Source: Formosa algae
GTDB lineage: Bacteria > Bacteroidota > Bacteroidia > Flavobacteriales > Flavobacteriaceae
Assembly (NCBI RefSeq): GCF_001439665.1
Contig: NZ_LMAK01000076.1
Coordinates: 1 to 64,000 of the forward strand
DNA: 64,000 nucleotides
Direction of reading: 5' to 3'
Part shown: positions 1-8,900 of the stretch, piece by piece
Numbering within the stretch: position 1 is the stretch's first letter
How the letters are laid out: each line of letters starts with the position of its first letter
Program-made: the position numbers and the translations under genes
The notes under the pieces: generated by a model
Told to the model about the DNA's origin: nothing
The model's database searches: none
Seen by the model: the letters and a program-made list of their open reading frames with translations, nothing else

Positions 1-204
1 ACTGCTTATTAAAATTAAAATCGTACTAATTAAAAATGCATTTGGCAGTTGGTAATCTTCTAACCAATCTGGTCTATTACTACTTACAATAAATGCACTG
101 GTCCACCCAGCAAATGTCATGATTAAGGAAATTAACCCGAACCAAAGCATAACTTTCTTTGCTCTGTATGTTTTTTCTTCTAAAGTACCTTCTGTTAAAT
201 CCAT
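1..204 (-). CDS. Cytochrome c oxidase subunit III, N-terminal part (runs off the window)
   Basis: The first 68 codons of a minus-strand gene start at an ATG at 204-202 and stay open to base 1. The peptide begins MDLTEGTLEEKTYRAKK, then has a first membrane segment containing MLWFGLISLIMTFAGW, an external loop with NRPDWLEDYQLP, and the start of a second membrane segment. This pattern is typical of heme-copper oxidase subunit III of Bacteroidota. It starts one base after the ctaB stop codon, so the two are co-transcribed, and subunit III next to the heme O synthase gene is the usual arrangement. The catalytic subunits of an oxidase lie in another operon in this window (23-26 kb). The family call rests on the N-terminus and context only. 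Confidence 0.8.
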   Translation of the reverse strand, partial: MDLTEGTLEEKTYRAKKVMLWFGLISLIMTFAGWTSAFIVSSNRPDWLEDYQLPNAFLISTILILISS

Positions 205-205
205 A

Positions 206-1099
206 TTATCTTAAAAATTTATCTAGTACATATATAATTTGAATTAGCGTAATGTAAGATACACTGGCTAACATTAATTGTTTTGCAGCTAAAGCAGTCA
301 TCTTTTTAAATAAAAGAATAGCGTAATATAACATTACTAATCCAAAAAGAAATACAATTACGGCTGCTAATGGTGTTAAAAATAATTTCCCTGTAAAACC
401 AAAAGCGGGTACTATAGATACTATAATGGTCCAAACAGTATACATTATAATTTGTACAGCAGTACCTTTATCGCGTTTTCCAGTTGGTAACATAAAGAAA
501 CCACCCTTCTTATAATCCTCAAACAAAAACCAACCAATAGCCCAAAAGTGAGGAAATTGCCAGAAAAACTGCCACATAAACAATACACCTGGTTCTATTC
601 CAAAACTATTTGTTGCTGCAACCCAACCTAACATAAACGGAATAGCCCCTGGAATGGCTCCGACAAAAACAGACAATGGCGTTTTTGTTTTTAACGGCGT
701 GTACACACACGTATAAATAAATATAGATATAGCGCCAAACATTGCTGTTTTAGGATTAATAGTGTACAATACTATAATACCTAATAATGTAAATACAGAT
801 GCAATTATAAATGCCATATTTACAGACATCCTGCCGGCAGGAATAGGCCTGTTCTTGGTGCGATCCATTAAAATATCCAAATCTTTTTCAATAATTTGAT
901 TGAATGAATTAGACGCCCCAACCATAAAATAGCCACCAATACCTAATAAGATTAGTGTTTTTAGATCAACCGTATCCACACCCAACAAATATCCAGTTAA
1001 AGAAGAGAACACCACACTTATAGATAAGCGCATTTTAGTGATTTCTTTAAAATCTGAAATTAGAGAATGGGTCTTAATAGACGATTGTGTACTACTCAA
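206..1099 (-). CDS. ctaB: Protoheme IX farnesyltransferase (heme O synthase)
   Basis: A UbiA-family integral membrane prenyltransferase of 297 residues that farnesylates heme B to heme O for terminal oxidases. The prenyl-diphosphate motif is visible at residues 67-81 (N67, then D73, D75 and D79 in KDLDILMDRT), followed by NRPIPAGRM; about eight hydrophobic segments follow. The start is a TTG at 1099: an in-frame TAA lies 15 bases upstream, and the next Met (residue 23) would remove the conserved lead-in to the first helix. A good promoter at 1139-1169 supports a start near 1099. It is followed immediately by oxidase subunit III, as expected for an oxidase assembly cluster. Confidence 0.93.
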   Translation of the reverse strand: MSSTQSSIKTHSLISDFKEITKMRLSISVVFSSLTGYLLGVDTVDLKTLILLGIGGYFMVGASNSFNQIIEKDLDILMDRTKNRPIPAGRMSVNMAFIIASVFTLLGIIVLYTINPKTAMFGAISIFIYTCVYTPLKTKTPLSVFVGAIPGAIPFMLGWVAATNSFGIEPGVLFMWQFFWQFPHFWAIGWFLFEDYKKGGFFMLPTGKRDKGTAVQIIMYTVWTIIVSIVPAFGFTGKLFLTPLAAVIVFLFGLVMLYYAILLFKKMTALAAKQLMLASVSYITLIQIIYVLDKFLR

Positions 1100-1138
1100 G
1101 GTGTCGATTACTTATCGCTTTAATTAATTTAAAGTGCG

Positions 1139-1169
1139 CAAATATACTTTGAAAAGTTAATTCTACAAA
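1139..1169 (-). promoter_or_regulatory. Promoter of ctaB-cox3
   Basis: On the minus strand TTTG (1169-1166) is followed after exactly 19 bases by TATATTTG (1146-1139). This matches the Bacteroidota primary sigma factor consensus (-33 TTTG, -7 TAnnTTTG). The predicted start of transcription is near 1134, giving a leader of about 35 bases before the TTG start of ctaB. The -33 end overlaps the stop codon of the upstream remB-like gene. Confidence 0.75.
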
Positions 1170-3274
1170 TCAAAATACCAATTAAATAGGTCGCTGCGTA
1201 AACCTACATTAAACCATACGGTATTACTTTGAAAAGTTGTTGAGGTTATGGCATCTGGGTCGAAATTACGGTAACTAATGTTTGTAAACAGCTTTAAATT
1301 GGTCGCCGGATTAATTAAATAGCCTGCTTGCAGTTCTGCATTTACCGTTTTTGTTTTAATACCTTGCCCTATTTTAACATTAGTATCGTAAGGTCTATCG
1401 TTATAATCTTTATAAATATCGCCTCCATAACTATAGCTATCCTCATCGGTATCGTAATCTAATCCTCTTACACCTACTATTAATTTAGCATCTGCAAACC
1501 AACGCTTATAATTGTAACGTCCTATTAAAATAAACTCTCTAAAATTGGCTCCCCACAAATGTGCCATAGATTGATTGTAGTTACCGTAGTTTAGTGTAAT
1601 GGTATTGTGTGAATAGGTATAAGGACGCACTTGATTATATTCTGCTTGTAGCATTAAATTATCAACCTTAAACGCATTGTAGTATTTATATCCTATTTGG
1701 AAACCGTATTTATTTTTCCAACTTTTATCTCCGCCAGTAACATCATCCAAAGAAAATTCATCTAAAATAAATTGTCCGTATAGATTCATATTATCGTTTA
1801 GCTTATACTTCGAGGTTAGTCCTAAAAGGGCATTTCCTGCACCTTGACCCGTTTCAAATTCTATAGCACGTAAAAAGATAATTGGGTTTAAATAATTAAC
1901 ATCAAAACCTCTATCGTTGGTATTTCGCCACACTACAGATTCAAACAATCCAATATTTAAGCGTTTTGTAACATTTAAGCTTAAATAATGATTAGACATG
2001 TATTTGGTTAAATAGGTTTTATCTTCTACAACTTCATCTCTAACATCTTTTAACCATAACCATGTACTGGTATATTTTAATTTCCAAAACGAGACATTCA
2101 ACTTTAAGAACGGAGAAGGAATAGACACATCGCTTAACAATAACGAGCGATACCCATCTCCTATAAAGTTTTTACCATGACCAAATTGTACGTTTAAAAA
2201 CTTTGCTGGCGAATAGGACATATAAGCTTCTGCTACTGGATAATCATAAGCATCTGTTTTATATGCTTTGGCAATACCACGACCAGGAATTATGGCTGGA
2301 TCTGGTCCCCAAGCTTGTAAACTTTCAGCATATTCGTTGTAATACTGCGCAAATCGTCCTTGACTTTCATAAAACGAGGTTGAGAAACTAAAGTTTTTTC
2401 CTAAGCCTCCCTGAAAATTTACACCTCGAGTATTGTTATAAGTATAATTAAAATCGGCTTCTGTATCTTTTCCGACTTGTAAATCGAAAATAGGATCTGC
2501 AGTAAACCAATAATTTTCACCTTCTACCTCTACCAAATGATCGTTCCAGAATTTACGTCCTAACCACGTTGATACGTCTTTCTTTGTCAGTGCTTCTTCG
2601 GCTTCAAAATCGTAGTAATTACTAACATCTGAATACAATAATGGTTTAGATCCGGTATGACTATTTGTACCCACAAGATTGATATTTCTATCAAACTTCG
2701 CATAATAACTGTGACTAAATGGAATATTTAGCGTGCTTTTAAACTGCCTTTTTGTATTAAATTTAACCGACTTATTAATACTATCTAATTCGTTCTTTAC
2801 ACGGTCTTCTATAGGATTAATTGCAGCTACAGTAGCAATTGGTTCTGTCTGTTGCTGATAAGCAACTAAAGGAATCTGGATTTTAACCGAATATTGCTTA
2901 AATACAGGATTGCCATTATAAAGTGCTGGCTTTATATTTGGTAGAAGATTAAATACACGTCTCGCTTCATCTTGAAGAGACTGATACATCGCGTCTGTAT
3001 ATAATACTTTAAAAGCACCAGATTTATCTACTTCGAAAAGCACTATAAGTTCCCCTTTATATTGATCTTGAACAACCTCTTCTGGCATTTGAAATGCATG
3101 ATAAACAAAATTATAAACAGTTTCATCGAAACACGATTGCAGATTGTCAAGCGTTGAAGCTTCGCAATCTTTAAATACAGGCGGTTTCTCGGAAAAGTGT
3201 TGTTGTATTTGTTGGTTTTGTGCATACTGCAAGATAGGGCATGCAAGCAGTAGTATTACAAGTAATGATTTCAT
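1163..3274 (-). CDS. Outer-membrane protein with TonB-C-like N-terminal domain (RemB-like)
   Basis: A 703-residue exported protein with signal peptide MKSLLVILLLACPILQYAQ. Residues about 30-140 form a domain like the TonB C-terminal domain: PPVFKDCE, a second Cys about 15 residues later, then a GELIVLFEVDKSG strand and an EARRVFNLLPNIKPA helix. The remainder is rich in alternating aromatic/polar strands (for example SFSTSFYES, YYNAFKVDNLMLQAEYNQ), as in a beta-barrel, and ends in an aromatic residue-rich strand (NWYFDL). Size and architecture fit the gliding-motility protein RemB of flavobacteria, but that name is from memory. The ATG at 3274 is preferred over an upstream in-frame TTG at 3289 because the signal peptide begins there. 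It is separated by a terminator from the tonB-like genes with which it shares the domain. Confidence 0.6.
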   Translation of the reverse strand: MKSLLVILLLACPILQYAQNQQIQQHFSEKPPVFKDCEASTLDNLQSCFDETVYNFVYHAFQMPEEVVQDQYKGELIVLFEVDKSGAFKVLYTDAMYQSLQDEARRVFNLLPNIKPALYNGNPVFKQYSVKIQIPLVAYQQQTEPIATVAAINPIEDRVKNELDSINKSVKFNTKRQFKSTLNIPFSHSYYAKFDRNINLVGTNSHTGSKPLLYSDVSNYYDFEAEEALTKKDVSTWLGRKFWNDHLVEVEGENYWFTADPIFDLQVGKDTEADFNYTYNNTRGVNFQGGLGKNFSFSTSFYESQGRFAQYYNEYAESLQAWGPDPAIIPGRGIAKAYKTDAYDYPVAEAYMSYSPAKFLNVQFGHGKNFIGDGYRSLLLSDVSIPSPFLKLNVSFWKLKYTSTWLWLKDVRDEVVEDKTYLTKYMSNHYLSLNVTKRLNIGLFESVVWRNTNDRGFDVNYLNPIIFLRAIEFETGQGAGNALLGLTSKYKLNDNMNLYGQFILDEFSLDDVTGGDKSWKNKYGFQIGYKYYNAFKVDNLMLQAEYNQVRPYTYSHNTITLNYGNYNQSMAHLWGANFREFILIGRYNYKRWFADAKLIVGVRGLDYDTDEDSYSYGGDIYKDYNDRPYDTNVKIGQGIKTKTVNAELQAGYLINPATNLKLFTNISYRNFDPDAITSTTFQSNTVWFNVGLRSDLFNWYFDL

Positions 3275-3334
3275 AAAAAATGATAGCAATTAGTTTAACG
3301 CCGAAAGATACTATTTTTTAAGAAGACAGAAATT

Positions 3335-3373
3335 AAAAAAGCCGATACGATTACACATCATATCGACTTTTAA
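3335..3373 (-). terminator. Intrinsic terminator after the first tonB-like gene
   Basis: On the minus strand AAAAGTCGATA pairs with TATCGGCTTTT (one mismatch) around a 13-base loop, and the right arm runs into a T tract. It lies 18 bases past the stop of the 3391-4197 gene and isolates it from the remB-like gene. Confidence 0.7.
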
Positions 3374-3390
3374 TAGGTTTTCTAAGCGTT

Positions 3391-4197
3391 TTAATTCTGA
3401 ACCTTAAATAAAATAGGCATAGTATACATTACACTTACATTTTTATTACGTTGCTTTCCCGGAATCATAGTTGGCACTTGGCCGATAACACGTTTTGCTT
3501 CGTTCTCTAATGTTTTATTTGGCGCACGTGCTTTTACATCAGTAACCTCTCCTTTATTATTTATTTTAAACTGAACATGTATTTTTTGAATACCAGTAAG
3601 TCCTTCTTCTGAAGCTAAATTGACATTAAATTTTTTTTGAATTAATTTAGAAAGCTTTTCAGACATACACGTTTTACGGGCTTCGTTAGATTTTGAAGAT
3701 TCACAACCTGGAAACACTGGAACAACCTCAACACCCATCATATTAAAAATTTCATCTTCATCTTCTGGAACCTCTACAATATCAAGGTCGGATGCATCTT
3801 TTAAAACTGGTGCATCATCGGACTGAGTAAACACATCTTTAAAATCTGTTTCAACTGTAGCATCATCATCTACAATAATAGGTGTATCGCTTAAAATGGT
3901 TTTTTTAACAGTTTTTTGCTCAATGGACGGCGCATCTTTAGGTGCTTCATAAATTATAAAATCGTCCATCATGTATTCTGAAGATTCTTCAATATTTGCA
4001 GCATAATCTACCTTAGGTAAGGCATCCTGCTTAAAGGACGTTTCCAGCAAACCGTAGACTAAGAGTAAACACACAATTAATCCAATTTGGAAATAAATCA
4101 TCGTGTTGTTTTTAAGCTGCACATCCTTACTGCGAATTACATCGCTTTTATCGTTGTTTTTAGACAACAACAATTCTTTTTGCTTTAAATCTGTCAT
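3391..4197 (-). CDS. TonB-like energy transducer (paralogue 1)
   Basis: 268 residues: a cytoplasmic N-terminus, one membrane anchor at about residues 32-50 (MIYFQIGLIVCLLLVYG), a long acidic periplasmic linker (about 55-150) without the usual proline run, and a TonB C-terminal domain (about 158-268). The domain begins VVPVFPGCE, has a second Cys (KTCMSEKL), a TGIQKIHVQFKINNKGEV strand and ends MYTMPILFKVQN. TonB proteins couple the inner-membrane proton gradient to outer-membrane receptors. The lack of a Pro-rich rod is unusual for a classical TonB, so it may work with a particular partner. It is closely related in domain layout to the gene at 4316-5035, suggesting duplication. A strong terminator lies between them, so it probably has its own promoter, which was not identified. 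Confidence 0.75.
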   Translation of the reverse strand: MTDLKQKELLLSKNNDKSDVIRSKDVQLKNNTMIYFQIGLIVCLLLVYGLLETSFKQDALPKVDYAANIEESSEYMMDDFIIYEAPKDAPSIEQKTVKKTILSDTPIIVDDDATVETDFKDVFTQSDDAPVLKDASDLDIVEVPEDEDEIFNMMGVEVVPVFPGCESSKSNEARKTCMSEKLSKLIQKKFNVNLASEEGLTGIQKIHVQFKINNKGEVTDVKARAPNKTLENEAKRVIGQVPTMIPGKQRNKNVSVMYTMPILFKVQN

Positions 4198-4250
4198 AAT
4201 ATTTAAATTTAAATGTTAATATTATGATAAATTAACAATAAGCGTGCCGC

Positions 4251-4294
4251 AAAAAAAAAAAAAAAATCCCGATACGAAATGTATCGGGATTTTT
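4251..4294 (-). terminator. Strong intrinsic terminator between the two tonB-like genes
   Basis: A perfect 14-base-pair stem, ATCCCGATAC with flanking A/T pairs on each side (4262-4275 against 4281-4294), closes a 5-base loop. On the minus strand it runs into 16 consecutive T (4266-4251). It lies about 20 bases downstream of the 4316-5035 stop. The right side also ends in TTTTTA on the plus strand, so it can act in both directions. Confidence 0.85.
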
Positions 4295-4315
4295 ATATAA
4301 ACAATATTGTTGTAT

Positions 4316-5035
4316 TTAATCCTGTACTTGGAATACAATTGGAAGTGAGTAAGGCACAATTACAGCTTTACCACGTTGCATTCCTGGCTTCATTTTTGGT
4401 AATTTATTAATTACACGAGCAGCCTCTTGTTCTAATTTAGGGTGTGGTGCTCTTGCACGTACACCTGTAATGTTACCATCTTTACCAATTTTAAAGATTA
4501 CGTTAATACGTTGTCTTCCTGATAATCCTAATTCTCCAGCTAAATCTGTATCGAAATTTTTCCCAACAAATTTTGAAATTTTATCTGACATACATTTTTT
4601 CTTATCAGCATTACTTCCTTTTTCACATCCTGGAAAGACTGGTACGTTTTCAATAATTGAGAACGGAACCTCTACATCTTCGTCTACTTCTTCAATCTCT
4701 ATATCCTCTACTTCTGCAATTTCTTCTTCCTGACTTGTCTCAGTAGATTCAATTACAGTTTCTTCAACCTCAACCTCATCTTCTACAACCTCAATAACTT
4801 CTGGTGCTGCTGGTGGCGGTGGTGGCGGTGGCGGTGTGTTTAACTGCTCAGTAATTGGAATTTCTTCTTCCAATTCTTCATCCATATTAATCATACCGAT
4901 ATCGATAGCTTCTTTATCGTAAGTTTTGTAATTGATAGCAAAATTGGTTAAGGCTAACATTATTGCTAAACCAATCGCAAAGTATAAAGCACTGTTACGA
5001 GAAACATTTGCTTGAGGATTTTTCTTAGGTTCCAT
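4316..5035 (-). CDS. TonB energy transducer (paralogue 2)
   Basis: 239 residues with a single N-terminal membrane anchor (about 17-33, LYFAIGLAIMLALTNFAI), a proline run (eight consecutive Pro after NT), an acidic Val/Glu-rich linker, and a C-terminal TonB domain starting VPVFPGCE with a second Cys at KKKCMSDK and ending YSLPIVFQVQD. The Pro-rich segment plus the C-terminal domain is the classic TonB layout, spanning the periplasm to contact TonB-dependent receptors with ExbB/ExbD (not in this window). It is the likely parent of the neighbouring paralogue. A plausible promoter lies at 5057-5089, and a strong terminator follows the gene. Confidence 0.85.
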   Translation of the reverse strand: MEPKKNPQANVSRNSALYFAIGLAIMLALTNFAINYKTYDKEAIDIGMINMDEELEEEIPITEQLNTPPPPPPPPAAPEVIEVVEDEVEVEETVIESTETSQEEEIAEVEDIEIEEVDEDVEVPFSIIENVPVFPGCEKGSNADKKKCMSDKISKFVGKNFDTDLAGELGLSGRQRINVIFKIGKDGNITGVRARAPHPKLEQEAARVINKLPKMKPGMQRGKAVIVPYSLPIVFQVQD

Positions 5036-5056
5036 AATATATTGTTTTCAGGATTG

Positions 5057-5089
5057 CTAAAATAACCATTTATTTGGCAAAAAAGCAAA
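5057..5089 (-). promoter_or_regulatory. Possible promoter of the tonB gene
   Basis: On the minus strand TTTG (5089-5086) is followed after 21 bases by TATTTTAG (5064-5057), one mismatch from TAnnTTTG. It sits in the 63-base gap between vanZ and tonB, 22 bases upstream of the ATG. Confidence 0.4.
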
Positions 5090-5098
5090 CGTTTATAT

Positions 5099-5473
5099 TT
5101 ATTTATGTTCAGTTTTCTTCTTAATCGCTAAAATTAAGAGCATTATAATTACTCCGGCACTGTTTGCTGCAATATCTAAAACATCAAATTGGCGTGTTTC
5201 TGTAAAATTCCCTTGAAGATATTCTATTAATACACCAAAACTTATTGAAAATAGACCTGCACTACATAGTGCTTTTATTTGTGACCACTTGTAACCGTAT
5301 TTAAATACGATATACCAAACTAATGCAAGCAAACAATATGCCAAGAAATGAAATGCTTTGTCACTATTTTTAGGACTGCCCTCTGTGATATTGTTTAAAT
5401 TAACCAAACTCAGCGTTGCTAATGCAAACGTATAGAGTAAAGCTGCTGGAATTAGAACGGATTTTTTAAGCAC
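5099..5473 (-). CDS. VanZ-family membrane protein
   Basis: A small integral membrane protein (124 residues) with about four hydrophobic segments: an N-terminal one ([20 protein letters not shown]), the motif [18 protein letters not shown], a middle one, and a C-terminal one ([13 protein letters not shown]). The DK..HF..Y and EYLQ features are seen in VanZ-like proteins. VanZ itself gives low-level teicoplanin resistance, but most family members have no known role. The start is GTG at 5473, overlapping the end of gcvH by 8 bases, so it is translated as part of the gcvH transcript. Confidence 0.75.
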   Translation of the reverse strand: MLKKSVLIPAALLYTFALATLSLVNLNNITEGSPKNSDKAFHFLAYCLLALVWYIVFKYGYKWSQIKALCSAGLFSISFGVLIEYLQGNFTETRQFDVLDIAANSAGVIIMLLILAIKKKTEHK

Positions 5474-5846
5474 CTATTAAGGCTTTATAATCTGCATCTG
5501 ACAATAATGTTTCAAGCTCTTCTGGATTACTAAATTTAATTTTAATCATCCATCCGCCTTCATAAGGATCAGAATTTACAACTTCAGGCTCATCTTCTAA
5601 ACCTTCATTAAATTCTATAATCTCACCAGATAAAGGTAAAAACAAATCAGAAACGGTCTTTACAGCTTCCACTGTTCCAAAAACGTCTTCAATGTTTAAA
5701 GTTTCATCTACAGTTTCTACTTCAACATATACAATATCACCTAATTCGCTTTGTGCGAAATCTGTAATACCTACTGTAGCTACATCACCTTCTATTTTAA
5801 CCCACTCGTGGTCTTTAGTGTACTTTAATTCTGATGGAATATTCAT
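5466..5846 (-). CDS. gcvH: Glycine cleavage system H protein
   Basis: A 126-residue lipoyl-carrier protein shuttling the aminomethyl group between the P, T and L proteins of glycine cleavage. The lipoylation site is Lys63 in [11 protein letters not shown], preceded by the [17 protein letters not shown] core and followed by the LSGEIIEFN turn, all standard; the length is normal. No gcvT or gcvP is adjacent. The gene has its own near-perfect promoter at 5873-5903 and reads into the overlapping vanZ gene. Confidence 0.97.
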   Translation of the reverse strand: MNIPSELKYTKDHEWVKIEGDVATVGITDFAQSELGDIVYVEVETVDETLNIEDVFGTVEAVKTVSDLFLPLSGEIIEFNEGLEDEPEVVNSDPYEGGWMIKIKFSNPEELETLLSDADYKALIGA

Positions 5847-5872
5847 TTATATAAAATTTAAATTAGGTTTAA

Positions 5873-5903
5873 CAAATGTATTTATTCAAGTTAGAATATC
5901 AAA
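5873..5903 (-). promoter_or_regulatory. Promoter of gcvH-vanZ
   Basis: On the minus strand TTTG (5903-5900), 19 bases, then TACATTTG (5880-5873), a full match to the Bacteroidota consensus. It lies 26 bases upstream of the gcvH ATG, in the 67-base gap after the sprA stop codon. Confidence 0.75.
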
Positions 5904-5913
5904 CTTAAATGCT

Positions 5914-8900
5914 TTAATTCCCAAAATTATAACGTAAAGTTAAACCAGTACTTAAAGTGGTCTGCGGATACGAGGTTGATATCGCATATTCTGAGAAACT
6001 ATAATCGAAATAAAAGATCGCAGATAAGTTTTTACTGAACGTATAATCTGCAGTGTATTTTAACGCCCAAATGGTTTGTCCTGATGTAATTTGGGTATTA
6101 TCTAAATCTAAATATCTAATGATGGTTTGATTATCTCTGAAAGACACATCTGCTTTCATGTTAATATCACTCACTATGGTTTGATTTGGACCGGCTAGTT
6201 TCGATTTCATTCGAACATCTTTAATTCTGTACCCTAATCCTAAAATGTACTCGTTACCGACAATCTCTGTCATTAAATTGTTGTCGAAACTTAAGGATAG
6301 TAATCTATCTTTTTGAAGCTCGGCTAAAACCTTTATAGAATTATTCATTTCGAAATCTATACGGACTAACGGACTAAACATTTCTGTTAGGTTAATATTA
6401 CTGTATAAATTCTTGTTTTTATAATCGCCAGATTCATTAAAAACATCGTCAGACTGTTCTAAATAATCTACAGAATAATCTACATTACTATAATTTAAAT
6501 TACTTGTAAATTGATTAATAGTATAGGTTGATCTATAACCGTGACTTATAGAAAATCTTTTAAAACGTTTTTTAAACCAAGCCATTTTCATGAAACCTGT
6601 ATATTTTAAATCCCAGTTTGGTAACGGTACATTTCTAAATGCTCCTAAACTTACACCACCTGGATCTTCGCCTAAATAAGCTGATAAAAATGATGGTAAT
6701 AATACAGCTTGATTGGTTTTTCCGAAACCTAAAGCATAGCTATTAATATCTCCATCCTCGAAGTTATCTGGGTTGGTCATATCTACACCTGCACGTTCTG
6801 CTAAACGTCTAGATATGGTTAATCTATTGGCTTTAAAATCGTCGAAGGCTTTAGACTCTGATGCCGTACTTTTTCCGAAACTCTTAATCATGATGGTAGA
6901 CACATTAAAATTACCATATGTATAAGGTGTTAAAGATTCGTATTCGTAATTATTATCGACCTCATTAATCACATAATTTTCGGTTAGACTTTCTGAATAC
7001 AAACGATTAAATAATAAATCAATTTTTAAATCGCTTACAGGTTCTAAATTTGCCGAGATATCTAACTGTCTGTTATGTGTTTCTATATATTGCTCGTTAT
7101 AATCTTCATATAAGGTTAACCAACCATTACTAGCTGCTATTTGCCTAACATCGTCTTGACTACCTAAGGTATATCCAAATGTAGGCTCTACAGTTCCAAA
7201 AAATCCTGGTGTTTGTAAATATCCTGGTATGTAGGTACCATTATTTTCTTGATAATTTAGTTGCACACGTTTTACCATGGTCACCAAATCGATTCCTGCA
7301 TTTAGCAAAGTGTTACTTTTCTTTTTAGCAGATGCTTGCTCTGCAACAGGACCGCCATCTTGAGGTAAATCTCGAGGCGATGGTCTTGACGTAGTTACAC
7401 GAGCCGTTTTCTTTTTAACCAAACCTACATATTTATACAGCTTAGTTAAGTCCATAGACGTATTTATGTTATGCACATTTGCATTCTGTATGCTGTTACC
7501 CAGATCGTAAGTTTCTCCATCTATCTCTAGGTCTCCATACAAGTCTGATCCTTTTTCCCATTGAAAATCTCCGGTATATGAATAAGTTGCCTGTAAAAAA
7601 CTTAAAAACGGTAGTTTATACAATGGTAATTCATAATTTATACCAAGTTGTTGGTAGAGAGTATTAGGTTCTCCCATATCGAACATGCCATCCCAAACAT
7701 CTAAGCTGGCATCTTGCAATTCGTTAGTATCATCTGTATAATAATTCTTTACAATATTACTTCTAGAAGTGGTATAATTAAGCTGTAACGCACGTGTAAG
7801 ATTGAAACTAAACGCATACTGAAAATCGAAGGTATAATTACGTCTATATAAATCTTCTACTCCAATATTTCCTTCTACAAGCTCTACTTCTCTATAGGTT
7901 TGTTTGTTATAATCTCTTAAGAAACTAGAACTCACCGTAAAGGTTGTTGGTAAATAATTAAAGTTGAAATCTTTTAATATTTTCCAATATTTCCCTGTAA
8001 ACAAAGAGTCGTTATTTTTGAAAGGTTCGATGGTTTTTGGAGTAAAATTATAACCGTAGTTAGCACCTAAATTAATAGTTTCTTCTACAGAACTCTCGAT
8101 ATCAAAATCGTGATGATTTACTTTATTATACGAGTAGTTTAAAGTAAAGTTTTCTACATCGTAAAAATGAGGTTTAGTCTCTTTGGTTCTAATCTTCCTT
8201 ACTCCAATAAAGTTGATACTTTTTCGCTTAGTATAATCTTGATTAACGTTTAATACAGAATCTTTATTCGTGGTACTTTCTAAAATAGCATCTAGTTCAA
8301 TATCCTGATAATATTCGTCATATTTAGGAGTCGATGTTTCTTCACTTACACCATAAGTAAACGGAATTTGCACGCCCCATTTTTCTGGTAATAATTGCCC
8401 TAAATTTACATTAGCAACTAAATCATACTGCACCACATCTTCCAAACTACGTTCTGTAGAACTTTGCTCTATTGTACCAAAACCAGCCGTACTCTGACTT
8501 CCTGTTACACTTAAACTTGCAAAATCTGCAATATTGGTATCCATGCTTACAACAGCTGCCCAACCTCCTTCACTATCCATATCGGATAAGCGCAATTCGT
8601 TAAACCAAAACGTACCACATTGCTCACTAGTAGACCCGTTTTTTATTCCTAGCATTAAAGTTCTAACATCACCTGAACTCGGATTTCCTTTAATACCAAT
8701 ACGATGTTGCCCTAGCACATATCCAGAATACGGATCTTCTACCAAACTTAATTCATCTTCAATCACATCGTAAAACGTAGGATCTTCACTAGATAATGTA
8801 CCTGCTGCTAGTCCTAAAGATTTCGCTTCTTGTAGCAAATCTAAAGACAGATTAATTTCGTTATTTTCTGGCCAAAGTGCTTCACTAGAAGAGCCTGTAC

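Noticed and set aside
3043-3246. Open frame inside the remB-like gene, 67 codons
   Set aside because: Shadow of the long gene in another frame, no signal or family, and the codon pattern follows the main gene.
3275-3289. TTG at 3289 as start of the remB-like gene
   Set aside because: The ATG at 3274 gives a clean signal peptide; the extra five residues have no support.
4470-4733. Ser-rich plus-strand frame over the tonB gene
   Set aside because: Produced by the reverse of the acidic Glu/Val-rich linker; not a gene.
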